From Alphaproteobacteria bacterium (GTDB lineage Bacteria > Pseudomonadota > Alphaproteobacteria > JAJUGE01): a stretch of DNA of 35,746 bases. The stretch is from NCBI GenBank assembly GCA_029268305.1, contig JAJUGE010000029.1, positions 1 through 35,746 on the forward strand, given 5' to 3'. Below are positions 17,726 to 27,617 of the stretch, piece by piece. Numbering within the stretch: position 1 is the stretch's first letter; the number at the start of each line of letters is the position of its first letter. The notes under the pieces were generated by a model. That model saw only the letters and a program-made list of their open reading frames with translations. It was not told where the DNA came from and searched no databases. The translations under genes and the position numbers were made by a program.

Positions 17726-17750
17726 TCGCCGTAGGGTCGGCCGACGGCGA
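17726..17750. promoter_or_regulatory. inverted repeat in fumC leader
   Basis: TCGCCGT (17726-17732) and ACGGCGA (17744-17750) are perfect inverted arms around 11 bases, ending 19 bases before the fumC start. It could be an operator or a 5'-UTR hairpin; chance occurrence is possible in GC-rich sequence. Confidence 0.3.
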
Positions 17751-17769
17751 TTCCGTGAAGGAGGCAGCG

Positions 17770-19170
17770 ATGGCAGGGTCCCCCACCCGTACCGAGACCG
17801 ACAGCATGGGCGCGGTCGAGGTGCCGCAGGATTGCTACTGGGGAGCACAGACCCAACGCTCGATCGGCAACTTCCGGATCGGGGCCGAAAGGATGCCGCC
17901 CGCCCTGATCAGAGCCTTCGGCATTCAGAAGCAGGCGGCAGCCATGGCCAATCTCGAGCTCGGCGAGCTGCCCGAGGAAATCGGTAAAGCGATCGTTGCC
18001 GCGGCCGGCGAAGTCATCGACGGCACTCTCGCGGATCAGTTCCCCCTCGTCGTCTGGCAGACCGGCTCCGGCACCCAGACGAACATGAACGCTAACGAAG
18101 TCATCGCGAATCGCGCGAACGAGCTGCTCGGAGGCGCAAGGGGCGCCAAATCGCCCGTCCATCCAAACGATCACGTCAACCGCGGCCAGTCCTCGAACGA
18201 CAGCTTCCCGACCGCGATGCATATCGCTGCGGTCGAGGAGATCACGAACCGGCTTCTCCCGGCGCTCGATCACCTGCATGACGCGCTGGCGAGCAAGTCC
18301 GATGCGTTCAAGTCGATCGTGAAAATCGGGCGCACGCACCTCCAGGACGCCACCCCCCTGACGCTCGGGCAGGAGTTCTCGGCCTTCGCGCAGCAGATCG
18401 CCTACGGACGCGAGCGGATCACGGCCACTCTGCCGCGCCTCCGCCAGCTCGCACAGGGTGGAACCGCGGTCGGGACTGGGCTGAACGCACGCGCGGGGTT
18501 CGCTGAGGCGTTCGTCGCGGCCGTCAATCGCATCACCGGCCTGAGCTTCGAAAGCGCGCCGAACAAGTTCGAGGCGCTCGCGGCCCACGATGCCGTGGTC
18601 GAAGCCTCGGGTGCCCTGAATGTCCTGGCGACCTCGTGCATGAAGATCGCCAACGACGTGCGCCTGCTCGGCTCCGGCCCCCGCTGCGGGCTCGGCGAGA
18701 TCGCTTTGCCGGAGAACGAGCCCGGATCGTCGATCATGCCGGGGAAGGTCAATCCGACGCAGGCAGAGGCCATGACGATGGTCTGCGCGCAAGTGATGGG
18801 CAACCATGTCGCGATCACCGTCGCCGGCAGCCACGGCCACCTGCAGCTGAACGTGTTCAAGCCGGTGATGATCTATAACCTGCTCCAGTCGATCGACCTC
18901 CTCGCCGACGCGGCCCGGAGCTTCACCGACAACTGCGTGGCGGGCATCGAGCCGAACCGCGAGCGCATCAGAATGCTGCTCGACCAGTCGCTCATGCTGA
19001 TCACCGCGCTCAATCCGCACATTGGCTACGACAACGCGGCACGCATCGCCAAGAAGGCGCACGCGGAGGGACTGACGCTCGCCGAAGCGGCCGAGCAACT
19101 CGGGCTCGTCAGCCGGGCCGATTTTGAGCGATGGGTAAGGCCGGAGCAGATGACGGGGCCGACCCGGTGA
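17770..19170 (+). CDS. fumC: class II fumarate hydratase
   Basis: Fumarase C, the iron-independent tetrameric fumarase of the TCA cycle (fumarate + water to L-malate). The 466-residue length is normal. Recognisable parts are [19 protein letters not shown] near the N-terminus, [32 protein letters not shown], and the superfamily signature [13 protein letters not shown] at about 319-331, with the catalytic Ser in the mobile SS loop. VGTGLNAR and [10 protein letters not shown] are also family hallmarks. I chose ATG 17770 because AAGGAGG lies 5 bases upstream, overriding the in-frame GTG at 17755. Its last 40 bases overlap the RHH-domain gene, so the two are co-transcribed. Confidence 0.97.
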   Translation: MAGSPTRTETDSMGAVEVPQDCYWGAQTQRSIGNFRIGAERMPPALIRAFGIQKQAAAMANLELGELPEEIGKAIVAAAGEVIDGTLADQFPLVVWQTGSGTQTNMNANEVIANRANELLGGARGAKSPVHPNDHVNRGQSSNDSFPTAMHIAAVEEITNRLLPALDHLHDALASKSDAFKSIVKIGRTHLQDATPLTLGQEFSAFAQQIAYGRERITATLPRLRQLAQGGTAVGTGLNARAGFAEAFVAAVNRITGLSFESAPNKFEALAAHDAVVEASGALNVLATSCMKIANDVRLLGSGPRCGLGEIALPENEPGSSIMPGKVNPTQAEAMTMVCAQVMGNHVAITVAGSHGHLQLNVFKPVMIYNLLQSIDLLADAARSFTDNCVAGIEPNRERIRMLLDQSLMLITALNPHIGYDNAARIAKKAHAEGLTLAEAAEQLGLVSRADFERWVRPEQMTGPTR

Positions 19171-19442
19171 GCACCGGAGGACCGGCAGAGATCAGACGAC
19201 GCTCGGTGACGATCGCCGGGCACAGGACCAGCGTTTCGGTCGAGAACATCTTCTGGTCGGCACTGAAGGACATCGCGCGCGCCGAGGGCATATCCGTCAA
19301 CCGCCTCGTTGCGAGGATCGACGAATCCCGCACCGGCAACCTGTCGAGCGCGATCCGCGTCTTCGTGATGGAGCGACTGAGCGAGAAGCGATGTGCCTCC
19401 GATACCCATCAGGGTGCCGACGACTCAACTCGGAAGGCATAG
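19131..19442 (+). CDS. ribbon-helix-helix (RHH_4-type) domain protein
   Basis: A 103-residue protein whose centre ([23 protein letters not shown], then [18 protein letters not shown] and [14 protein letters not shown]) matches the RHH_4 ribbon-helix-helix family, common in alphaproteobacteria near fumC. RHH proteins bind DNA as dimers; the target here is unknown. Two starts are possible: ATG 19131 inside fumC, or GTG 19167, which overlaps the fumC TGA as GTGA. The shorter form (91 residues) starts closer to the conserved domain. The 3' end overlaps the convergent AsmA-family gene by 34 bases. Confidence 0.85.
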   Translation: MGKAGADDGADPVSTGGPAEIRRRSVTIAGHRTSVSVENIFWSALKDIARAEGISVNRLVARIDESRTGNLSSAIRVFVMERLSEKRCASDTHQGADDSTRKA

Positions 19443-22378
19443 GGGTCATCCAGCGGCCCCCGCACCTGGACCACCGCCTCGCGCACCCCCTCGGCACGGA
19501 ACCGCAACTCGCCCTGCACGCGCCGCGCGGAGAGGTCCAGATTGAAGGCGCCCTCGCCGGTTAGGGATTCGCCTTCGAGCCTCACGCTCTCAAGGGAGAT
19601 TCTGTCCTCGGCCACCCCGATCCGCCCCTTCAGCGAGCGGTAACCGATGCTGCCAGGCCGATTTTCTCCTGCGCTGATATCCAAGCCGTCGAGCGCCGGA
19701 ACCTTCAAGCCGCCGTTCCGAGCTTCGATAAGCCCTTCGCCGCGGAGATCGGACCGCGTCCCGGTTGCGGCGAGATCCACCGCGAGATCGAACGTCCCTC
19801 CTGTCAGCGCCAAGGCCTCCGAGGTGATCCCGAGCGCAGCCGTTTCCGCACCCTCGACACGAACCGTGGCAGTGAGACGGGAGTCGCCCCGCTCCGCGAG
19901 CCGTGCGGTGGCCGCCATCCGTCCGCCGGCATAGCGGCCTTCGAACCGGCGTAGATCCAGGATTCCGTTCTCGAGGGACGCCGAAACCTCGACGCCCTGC
20001 AACCGCGTTTCCTCGGACAGCTTGGCCGAAGCGACGGCCATGCTCGCTTCCGCATCGAATGCGGCGATGGTCTCGAGCGCCGAGGCATCGATGCCGGCAG
20101 CCCACTGCGTAAGCGCCAGCACCTGACGGGGCAGATTGCCACCCGCGAGATCGGACACGTTCAGCCCGAGCGCCGGCAGATCCAGCCGGGCTGCGTTCAG
20201 CGTGGCGCGGATGAGCGGTCGATCGCCCGTCCACTCCGCGAACGCGCCGCCGGTAAGTATCGAGCCGCCCTGCTCCAGCCGGATCTCGCTCAGCGTTGCT
20301 GTTCCTACTCCCCCCTCCACCACGAGGGAGAGCACGCCATTCGCCGGAGAGGCAGCGGCTTCGCTTCCCCGCGAGATTTCGACTTTCGCTCTGTAGTCGG
20401 GTGACACGGTTACATCGCGGATCTCCCCCTCGATCTCGGCCAGCAGCGGGTCGCTCGCGATCGCTCCGTTTACCCGGAGATCGGAGAGAGTCCCGCGCAG
20501 GGTGCCTTCGACCGCGAGGCTTCCGGACGGCGCGAGCATGGCACGCAGGGGCGACGGCAGGTCCGGCAAGGTTTGCGCGACGTCCTCGACTTGCGTGCGG
20601 AAGCCAAGCGTGCCGCTCGGCTCCTCGTCGAGCTCCGCAAGCCGCCCGCTGAGCCGCATTCGGGTGCCGTGCGCGAGGTCATAGCCGAGTTCGCGCAGGT
20701 CCAGCCGCCCCTTGAAGAGGAGACCGTCGAGCGCGAACCCCTGCACCTGCGCCCCGCCGACCCTCGCCTGCTCGACCCGGATCTGAACGTTGGCATCGAA
20801 GGTCGCGAGCTGCTCCGCGATCCGTTGCAGATGCCCATCGGCAACAAGTTCGGTCGCGGCACTGCGGAGCCCCATTTCTGCGAGCGCGGGAAAGTAATCG
20901 TCCAGATCCGCTCGATCCACGACGGCGCTCACCGCGACAGCGGTACGCTCGCCGAGGGAGACGCTGAGGCCGCCGCCGAGCGTGCTGCCGTCCAGGGTCG
21001 CGTCGATGCCGGATACATTGATGGTGGCGCCATCGCTGGCAACCGTGGCCCGGAGCGAAGCCGTGCGAAGCAGATTGACGGGGATTTCCGGCAGCGGATA
21101 GCCGAGCCAGTCCAGCGTCCGGCGCAGACTCTGCGCTTCCGTCTCCAGCTCGAGCGAGAACGCCGTCGCCTCCGGGAGAGGCTGCACTCGCCCGGTAGCA
21201 GCGAGCCGGGTGCTGCCGGGCAGGTCGGCGGAAACCCCTTCGATCGCCAGCTCTCCCTCGTCAGCCGATGCCCGGAGCCGGGCGTTTCGTACCACGCCGC
21301 CGCGGAAGAGGACTGCCTCCACCGCCATGTCGAGGCTGCCGGACAATCCAGCGGTAGCAGGCCAGCGCACTATCGACTGCCAGGTTTCCGCGTCGATAGC
21401 GCTCTCGCCGATGAACCGGTCGAGATCGAGGCGCCCGACCCGGAGCTCGACGTCGGCATCGAGACCGCTGCCCGCGTACGAAAACTCCGCCGCCCCGCGC
21501 GCGAGTACCCCTGCTACGTCGAGAGACGCTTCCCGCATCGCGACCGTCCCCCCGCCCGCCTCGACTTCGGCTTCGAGCTGAAACGGTTGTGCCGGACGGG
21601 CGTGAGTCCGTCCGGCGGAACCCGTCTCGGCTCGATCGAAATGAGCGGCGAAACCATGCAAGTCCGGGCCCGTGATCTTCGTGCCGCCGACCAGCCCCAC
21701 GGCGCCGTCTCGCATCTGCAACCGACCGTAGAGGCTGGCGCTGGTCTCGGACGCCGGCAGCCGGAGCCGAACGTCGACGGGGGCCTCTCCTTCCACGGAA
21801 GAGCCGATCTCGACCGAAACCGTCACCGGCCGACCGCGGAGCTGAAGATCGCCTCGGGCGTCGAGGGCACTACCGTCTCCACGGCGAGACAGGTCGAGAT
21901 TGATCGCCCGCAGCGTCTCGATCGTCTCCTCGCCGGCCGTGATGTGGACCGCACCGCCCCGGATCGCCACGTCGGTCCAGGTCCCCGACACCCCGCCCCC
22001 TTCGACCCCAGCTGCCATCCGGTCCATCGTCAGGCGGTCGAGATCGGCGTGAAAGACCGGCCGCACGATCGTCATGGTCAGGGGCTCGAGCTCGCCCCGA
22101 AACAGGGGCCACGGCGCCAGGTCGGCGCGGACCCTCTCGGCCGTGGTCGCGCGCGGCCCGTCTCCGACCGTCAGTCCGGTCGCCTCCAGCATCGGACGCG
22201 GCAGCAGGCGGAGCTCCACGGAGCCGCCAATCGTGACCCGCTGGCCCGTCAGCCGTGAAATCCGCTGCTCGAACTCCGGCGCAAAGCGATTCCAGTCGAG
22301 AAAGGTCGGGACGGTGGCAACCGCGATCACGAGGGCTAGCCCGATCAGGGCGAGGATCGCGAGGACCTTGTTCAACAA
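19409..22378 (-). CDS. AsmA family protein
   Basis: A 989-residue AsmA-family protein, one of the large envelope proteins with a single N-terminal membrane anchor (residues about 4-24) and a long beta-rich repetitive periplasmic body. Such proteins are implicated in outer-membrane assembly and lipid transport. The start FLDWNRFAPEFEQRISRLTGQRVTIGG is the typical AsmA N-terminus, and the C-terminal GGTFDLAVDLAATGTRSDLRGEG and FNLDLSARRVQGELRFRA fit the AsmA C-terminal domain. The start is TTG 22378: it is the first start codon after an in-frame stop at 22409-22411, and GGAG lies 6 bases upstream. It is convergent with, and overlaps, the RHH gene, and divergent from DUF4169. Confidence 0.92.
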   Translation of the reverse strand: MLNKVLAILALIGLALVIAVATVPTFLDWNRFAPEFEQRISRLTGQRVTIGGSVELRLLPRPMLEATGLTVGDGPRATTAERVRADLAPWPLFRGELEPLTMTIVRPVFHADLDRLTMDRMAAGVEGGGVSGTWTDVAIRGGAVHITAGEETIETLRAINLDLSRRGDGSALDARGDLQLRGRPVTVSVEIGSSVEGEAPVDVRLRLPASETSASLYGRLQMRDGAVGLVGGTKITGPDLHGFAAHFDRAETGSAGRTHARPAQPFQLEAEVEAGGGTVAMREASLDVAGVLARGAAEFSYAGSGLDADVELRVGRLDLDRFIGESAIDAETWQSIVRWPATAGLSGSLDMAVEAVLFRGGVVRNARLRASADEGELAIEGVSADLPGSTRLAATGRVQPLPEATAFSLELETEAQSLRRTLDWLGYPLPEIPVNLLRTASLRATVASDGATINVSGIDATLDGSTLGGGLSVSLGERTAVAVSAVVDRADLDDYFPALAEMGLRSAATELVADGHLQRIAEQLATFDANVQIRVEQARVGGAQVQGFALDGLLFKGRLDLRELGYDLAHGTRMRLSGRLAELDEEPSGTLGFRTQVEDVAQTLPDLPSPLRAMLAPSGSLAVEGTLRGTLSDLRVNGAIASDPLLAEIEGEIRDVTVSPDYRAKVEISRGSEAAASPANGVLSLVVEGGVGTATLSEIRLEQGGSILTGGAFAEWTGDRPLIRATLNAARLDLPALGLNVSDLAGGNLPRQVLALTQWAAGIDASALETIAAFDAEASMAVASAKLSEETRLQGVEVSASLENGILDLRRFEGRYAGGRMAATARLAERGDSRLTATVRVEGAETAALGITSEALALTGGTFDLAVDLAATGTRSDLRGEGLIEARNGGLKVPALDGLDISAGENRPGSIGYRSLKGRIGVAEDRISLESVRLEGESLTGEGAFNLDLSARRVQGELRFRAEGVREAVVQVRGPLDDPYAFRVESSAP

Positions 22379-22433
22379 ACCGGTCTCCGTGCGCTTCCGC
22401 GGCGCCGCTCACGCACTGGAAGACGCACCGGCT

Positions 22434-22461
22434 TTGCGGGAGCCGATATTTGCAGTATTTT
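22434..22461 (+). promoter_or_regulatory. possible sigma70-type promoter for the DUF4169 gene
   Basis: TTGCGG at 22434-22439, a 16-base spacer and TATTTT at 22456-22461 lie in the only A+T-rich patch of the AsmA/DUF4169 divergent gap, about 60 bases before the GTG start. Matches are partial, so this is a weak call. Confidence 0.3.
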
Positions 22462-22521
22462 TTCCGGGGCCGTGCAACGGCATCGGGGATATGGCCCAAC
22501 CACGCGAAGGATATCACTCCC

Positions 22522-22695
22522 GTGGGCGAGATCGTCAACCTCAACCGCTACCGCAAGAGCCTGGCGAAGCGGAAGCGGGAAAAGGAAGCGCAGGTCAATC
22601 GGGCCAAGCACGGTCGCACCAGATCGGAGCGGAGCAAGGAGCGCGACGAGACCGCGCGCCGAGCCGAGGAGCTCGACGAGAAGAAGCTAGACTGA
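22522..22695 (+). CDS. DUF4169 family small basic protein
   Basis: A 57-residue highly charged protein starting GEIVNLNRYRKSLAKRKREK, then VNRAKHGRTRSERSKERDE and ending AEELDEKKLD. This matches DUF4169, a short alphaproteobacterial family of unknown function typically encoded next to an RHH_4 protein and fumC. I place the start at GTG 22522 because the family begins there and AAGGA lies 10 bases upstream. It is probably helical throughout. The stop is only 7 bases from the convergent thiE/tenI stop. Here the AsmA-family gene separates it from fumC-RHH. Confidence 0.85.
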   Translation: MGEIVNLNRYRKSLAKRKREKEAQVNRAKHGRTRSERSKERDETARRAEELDEKKLD

Positions 22696-22702
22696 ACCGC
22701 AT

Positions 22703-24309
<1,607 letters not shown>

Positions 24310-24313
<4 letters not shown>

Positions 24314-25512
24314 GCTGTCTCCCTCGAAGCAACCGCGGGTGAGGTCGGCTCGTGCCGCTCGAAGCGGTCGATCCCGAACGTGGCGAACGCTTCGTCCGCC
24401 CTCCCGCCGATGATATAGCGGCTGACGACATCGGCCGTCACCGGCGTCAGCAGAATTCCGTTGCGGTGATGGCCGGTCGCGAACACGAGGCCCTCCACCT
24501 CGCACGGCCCGAGGATCGGCGCATCGTCCCGCGACCCGGGCCGGAACCCGACCCAGGTCTCGTCGATCGGCAGTTCTTCGATCGCCGGCACGGCGCGCCA
24601 TGCCGCCTCCAGCACCGACAGCATGCCGCCCGCCGTCAACCTGGCATCGAACCCGCGCTCCTCGACGGTGCCGCCGATGATCAGACGCCCGTCTTCACGC
24701 GGGACGAGGTAGATCTTCGGCGCCCAGAGCACGTGCCGCACCAGAGGCTCCCGAGGATCCATTTGAAGCGAGAGCATCTGACCCTTGATCGGCCGCACCG
24801 GCGGGCGGACCGCATCGGGCAGCCCGTCGATCTCTCGGCTCCAGGGGCCGGCCGCCAGCACGACGAAATCTGCAGGAATTTGTCCCGACGCGGCGAAGAC
24901 ACCCCGGACCCGGCCGCGCTCGACGTCGATCGCCTCGACTGGCGTCTCTTCGTGCAGTCTGCCGCCGGCCTTGCAGAAGGCGGCGCGCAGTGCCTCGACC
25001 AGTCGCCGGTTGTCCACCTGATGGTCGCCCGGGCTGTAGAGGCCGCCGACCACGCCCGGCCGAAGATACGGCTCGCGCTCGCGGACGTCGCGGCCGTTCA
25101 GCCACGTCACGTCGAGCCCAGCTTCGCGCTGCATCTCGTAGGAGAAGCGGATTTGCTCCTGATCGTCCCGCGTCAGGGCGGCGACGATCGTGCCCTCGTC
25201 GCGGTACCCGATCCCCATCCCGGCCGCGGCCTGGAGCTCGGCGGTGAATTCAGGCCAGAGCTCCTGACTGCGCCGGTTCAGCCCATAGAGCAGCTCCTCC
25301 CCGGGCTCTAGCTCGACACCGGCCGCGAGCATGCCCGCGGCCGCCCAGCTTGCCGCCCGACCGGCCTGCTCGCGCTCGAACACGTCGACGCTGCAGCCGG
25401 CCACAGCCAACCGCCAGCCGATCGAGAGCCCCATGACGCCGCCGCCAACGATCGCCACCTTCGGGCGTCCCGGCTCGGCTGAGAAGCGACCGCAAGAAAG
25501 AAGTTCCGACAT
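24310..25512 (-). CDS. thiO: glycine oxidase ThiO
   Basis: ThiO is an FAD enzyme that oxidises glycine to the imine used by ThiG in the aerobic thiazole route. The 400-residue protein has the Rossmann dinucleotide motif VAIVGGGVMGLSIGWRLA followed by VDVFERE, AASWAAAGMLAAG, RDEGTIVAAL, VVLAAGPWSREI, VRPIKGQMLSL, and the C-terminal FAD segment ATGHHRNGILLTPVTADVVSRYI. It is the first gene of thiO-thiS-thiG-thiE/tenI. ATG 25512 is preceded at 6 bases by a strong AAAGGAGG that lies at the edge of the TPP riboswitch, so translation of this gene is the likely control point. Confidence 0.94.
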
Positions 25513-25518
25513 GACCCG

Positions 25519-25602
25519 CCTCCTTTCGCTGGCATTACCCAGGTCAAGTTCAATGGGTGTGATCTCAGCCGGCGCACGCGAGCACCGGCACCCCAGGTCT
25601 CA
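25519..25602 (-). promoter_or_regulatory. TPP riboswitch (THI element) upstream of thiO
   Basis: Read on the minus strand, the conserved THI-box pieces appear in order: GGGGTGCC (25587-25594), a variable GC-rich hairpin, CTGAGA (25563-25568), then ACCC-TTGAACTTGACCTGGGTAATGCC and AGCG ending at 25527. The ribosome-binding site AAAGGAGG (25519-25526) follows immediately and can pair with ACCT at the 5' side (about 25595-25598) as the closing helix. TPP binding should therefore hide the thiO ribosome-binding site directly. The aptamer call rests on sequence; the mechanism is inference. Confidence 0.95.
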
Positions 25603-25681
25603 TTCAAATGTCGGTCGACTATACGCGCAATGCAAGGCGGAAGCGCGGGTGTTCGGCAGACTGCGACAACAGGACCGTGAG

Positions 25682-27316
25682 CTACCGCCCCGGGAACCAG
25701 AACGTGTTCGCCGGCTCGTCGGTCCAGGCGTATTCGCCGCGCACCCGCTCCGCCATCGCGAACACATGGGGCGCGCACTCCTGCAGGATCGCGAGTTGAT
25801 GCGCGTCGAGACGAAGGCCCGCCCGCTTCGCCATCCCCGCGACGAGCGCGGCGGTCTGGGGGTCGAGGTCGGGCGCCGGCGGCGGGTATTCCGGCAGCTT
25901 CTCGTCCGGTCGTGGTCCCGCCCTCAGTTCGGGACGCCGCTCGCGCCACGGTGTCGCTTTTTCGTAGGCATCCGCGAACCGCAGCACCGTCGTCTCGTCG
26001 AACGGCCTCCCGGTCACCTGCCAGGCGAGCGGCAGCCCGCTCTCGGAAAAGCCGATGCACTGGGTCAGCGACGGCCCGCCCGTCACGTTGAACGGTGTGG
26101 TGATGCTCGGCGACTTCCAGAAGTTGACCGTCCGATGCGCATCCAGGCGCGGCGCCGGCCCCGTCGCCGAGGGCGCTACCAGGATGTCATACCTGGCGTA
26201 GATCTCCTCCATCTCCGCCAGCATGCGCCGTCGCAGTCGCTGTGCCTGCACATAGTCCGGTGCGCCGAAGAGGCAGGCCGCGAGGCTCCGGCCGAGGAAG
26301 TCGGCGCCGAAATCGCCGGGACGCTCGATCAGGTTCTTGTAATGGACCGAGAACAGCTCGCTTTCGGCGATGATGATCTTGACGTCGTACCAGTCCTGCA
26401 CCGGCCGGATACGCGCGGTCTCGACCCTGCAGCCGAGACTGCGGAGGGTTTCCACCGCCGCCTCCATCGCGGCGACCGTCTCCGGGTGGACGGTGAGGTC
26501 CTCTTCCCAGAAGTGCCGGAGCACGCCGACGCGCAGTCCCCGCGCATCGCCGGTAAGCGCCGCACGATAATCCGGCACGTCGACCGCGGCGCTCGCCGGA
26601 TCGCGCGGGTCGTGCCCGGCAACCGCCTGCAGCATGATCGCGCAGTCCTCTACGGTCCACGTCATCGGGCCGCAATGGTCGAAGGTGAACGAGTTGGGAA
26701 TCACCCCGGCGCGGCTGACGAGGCCATAGGTCGGCTTCAGGCCGACGATGCCGCAGAGGGCGGCCGGCCCGCGAATCGATCCTCCCGTATCCGACCCCAT
26801 CGCGCCGAAGACGAAGCCCGCCGCGACCGCCGCCCCCGAGCCGCTGCTAGACCCACCGCTGAAATGCTCACGGTTCCACGGGTTGCGCGCCGGCGGCCAG
26901 GGCAGGTCGAACGAGGGGCCGCCATGCGCGAACTCGTGGGTCGAGAGCTTGCCCATCAGAACGCCGCCGGCCGCGCGCAGCCGCGCCGTCGCCGTCGCGT
27001 CCGAGTCCGCGATATTGTCCATCGCCGTTCGCGAGTGCCCGGTCGTCGGCACCCCCGCGGCGTCGTAGATGTCCTTGAGCCCGTACGGAATCCCGTGCAT
27101 CGGCCCGCGCCAGCGCCCGCCGGCGATCTCCGACTCCGCCGCCCGCGCCTCCTCCAGCGCCTGCTCGGCCATGAGCGTTATGAAGGCATCGATCTGCGGA
27201 TTGACCCCTTCGATGCGCGCCAGGATGGCTTCGATCAGTTCGACCGGCGAAAGCTCCCGCCCCTCGATCCGCCGCGCGGCTTCGGCGATGGTCAATGTGT
27301 GCAGGTCGTCGGGCAT
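25682..27316 (-). CDS. amidase (amidase-signature family)
   Basis: A 544-residue amidase-signature hydrolase, a family that cleaves amides (and sometimes esters or carbamates) with a Ser-cisSer-Lys triad. The lysine is in IPYGLKDIYDAAG (Lys81), the bridging serine in FSGGSSSGSG (Ser156/157), and the nucleophile in GSDTGGSIRGPA (Ser180). The C-terminal half shows PFDETTVLRFADAYEKATPW, typical of the family. A C-terminal extension after it (PDLDPQTAALVAGMAKRAGL onward, about 70 residues) resembles an AtzG/DUF4089-like helical tail fused in one chain; this is a tentative reading. I place the start at ATG 27316 with GGAG 7 bases upstream, rather than GTG 27343. Substrate unknown. Confidence 0.91.
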   Translation of the reverse strand: MPDDLHTLTIAEAARRIEGRELSPVELIEAILARIEGVNPQIDAFITLMAEQALEEARAAESEIAGGRWRGPMHGIPYGLKDIYDAAGVPTTGHSRTAMDNIADSDATATARLRAAGGVLMGKLSTHEFAHGGPSFDLPWPPARNPWNREHFSGGSSSGSGAAVAAGFVFGAMGSDTGGSIRGPAALCGIVGLKPTYGLVSRAGVIPNSFTFDHCGPMTWTVEDCAIMLQAVAGHDPRDPASAAVDVPDYRAALTGDARGLRVGVLRHFWEEDLTVHPETVAAMEAAVETLRSLGCRVETARIRPVQDWYDVKIIIAESELFSVHYKNLIERPGDFGADFLGRSLAACLFGAPDYVQAQRLRRRMLAEMEEIYARYDILVAPSATGPAPRLDAHRTVNFWKSPSITTPFNVTGGPSLTQCIGFSESGLPLAWQVTGRPFDETTVLRFADAYEKATPWRERRPELRAGPRPDEKLPEYPPPAPDLDPQTAALVAGMAKRAGLRLDAHQLAILQECAPHVFAMAERVRGEYAWTDEPANTFWFPGR

Positions 27317-27345
27317 AGTGTTCTCCGTCTCTGAGGGCGACACAT

Positions 27346-27372
27346 GGTAGCAACCGCCCAGGCGGTAGCAAC
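27346..27372. repeat. 9-bp direct repeat, 18-bp period, upstream of amidase
   Basis: GGTAGCAAC occurs at 27346-27354 and again at 27364-27372, exactly 18 bases apart. The position, 30-56 bases upstream of amidase ATG 27316, fits a pair of tandem regulator half-sites. No regulator gene is nearby. Confidence 0.4.
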
Positions 27373-27573
27373 GCTGCCGCTCGCCCGTGCAGAAACGGTG
27401 CCATTCCTAGGTTCCATCGGGTGGAGAGTGAGCTTGAGGCAGATGGAAGTTAACCACCTCCATCTTGGGCTCGCGGACGAAGGTGCGCAGCGCCGAATGG
27501 CAGCCGCCCCACCGTTTGCAGACGATCACGGACAGATGCCGCGTCCAGCCGCGGCAAGGCAGATCCAGGATGA

Positions 27574-27611
27574 GAGCGGCGCGGCAGCAGGAAAGCGCCG
27601 CGCCGCCGCTC
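27574..27611 (-). terminator. strong GC hairpin after acyl-CoA dehydrogenase
   Basis: GAGCGGCGCGGC (27574-27585) pairs with GCCGCGCC-GCC-GCTC (27597-27611), a 12-bp stem with a 3-base bulge and an 11-base loop, beginning 6 bases past the acyl-CoA dehydrogenase stop. It is well placed as a 3'-end structure, but no T-run follows on the minus strand. Confidence 0.45.
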
Positions 27612-27617
27612 CTGCGG

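Larger units (their letters stand above)
27317..27617. other. intergenic region upstream of the amidase gene
   Basis: This 301-base stretch between the amidase start and the next acyl-CoA dehydrogenase stop holds no gene I can support. It contains a 9-base direct repeat, GGTAGCAAC, at 27346-27354 and 27364-27372, 30-56 bases upstream of the amidase start, and a long GC hairpin at 27574-27611. Short open frames in it are compositionally random. Confidence 0.5.

Noticed and set aside
17716..19098. 460-residue minus-strand open frame
   Set aside because: It is antisense to fumC, which carries the complete fumarase signature.
20573..22258. 561-residue plus-strand open frame
   Set aside because: It is antisense to the AsmA-family gene, with an Arg-rich composition and no motif.
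25331..27334. 667-residue plus-strand open frame
   Set aside because: It is antisense to the amidase gene and the TPP riboswitch. Its Arg/His/Pro-rich composition is typical of shadow frames in GC-rich DNA.
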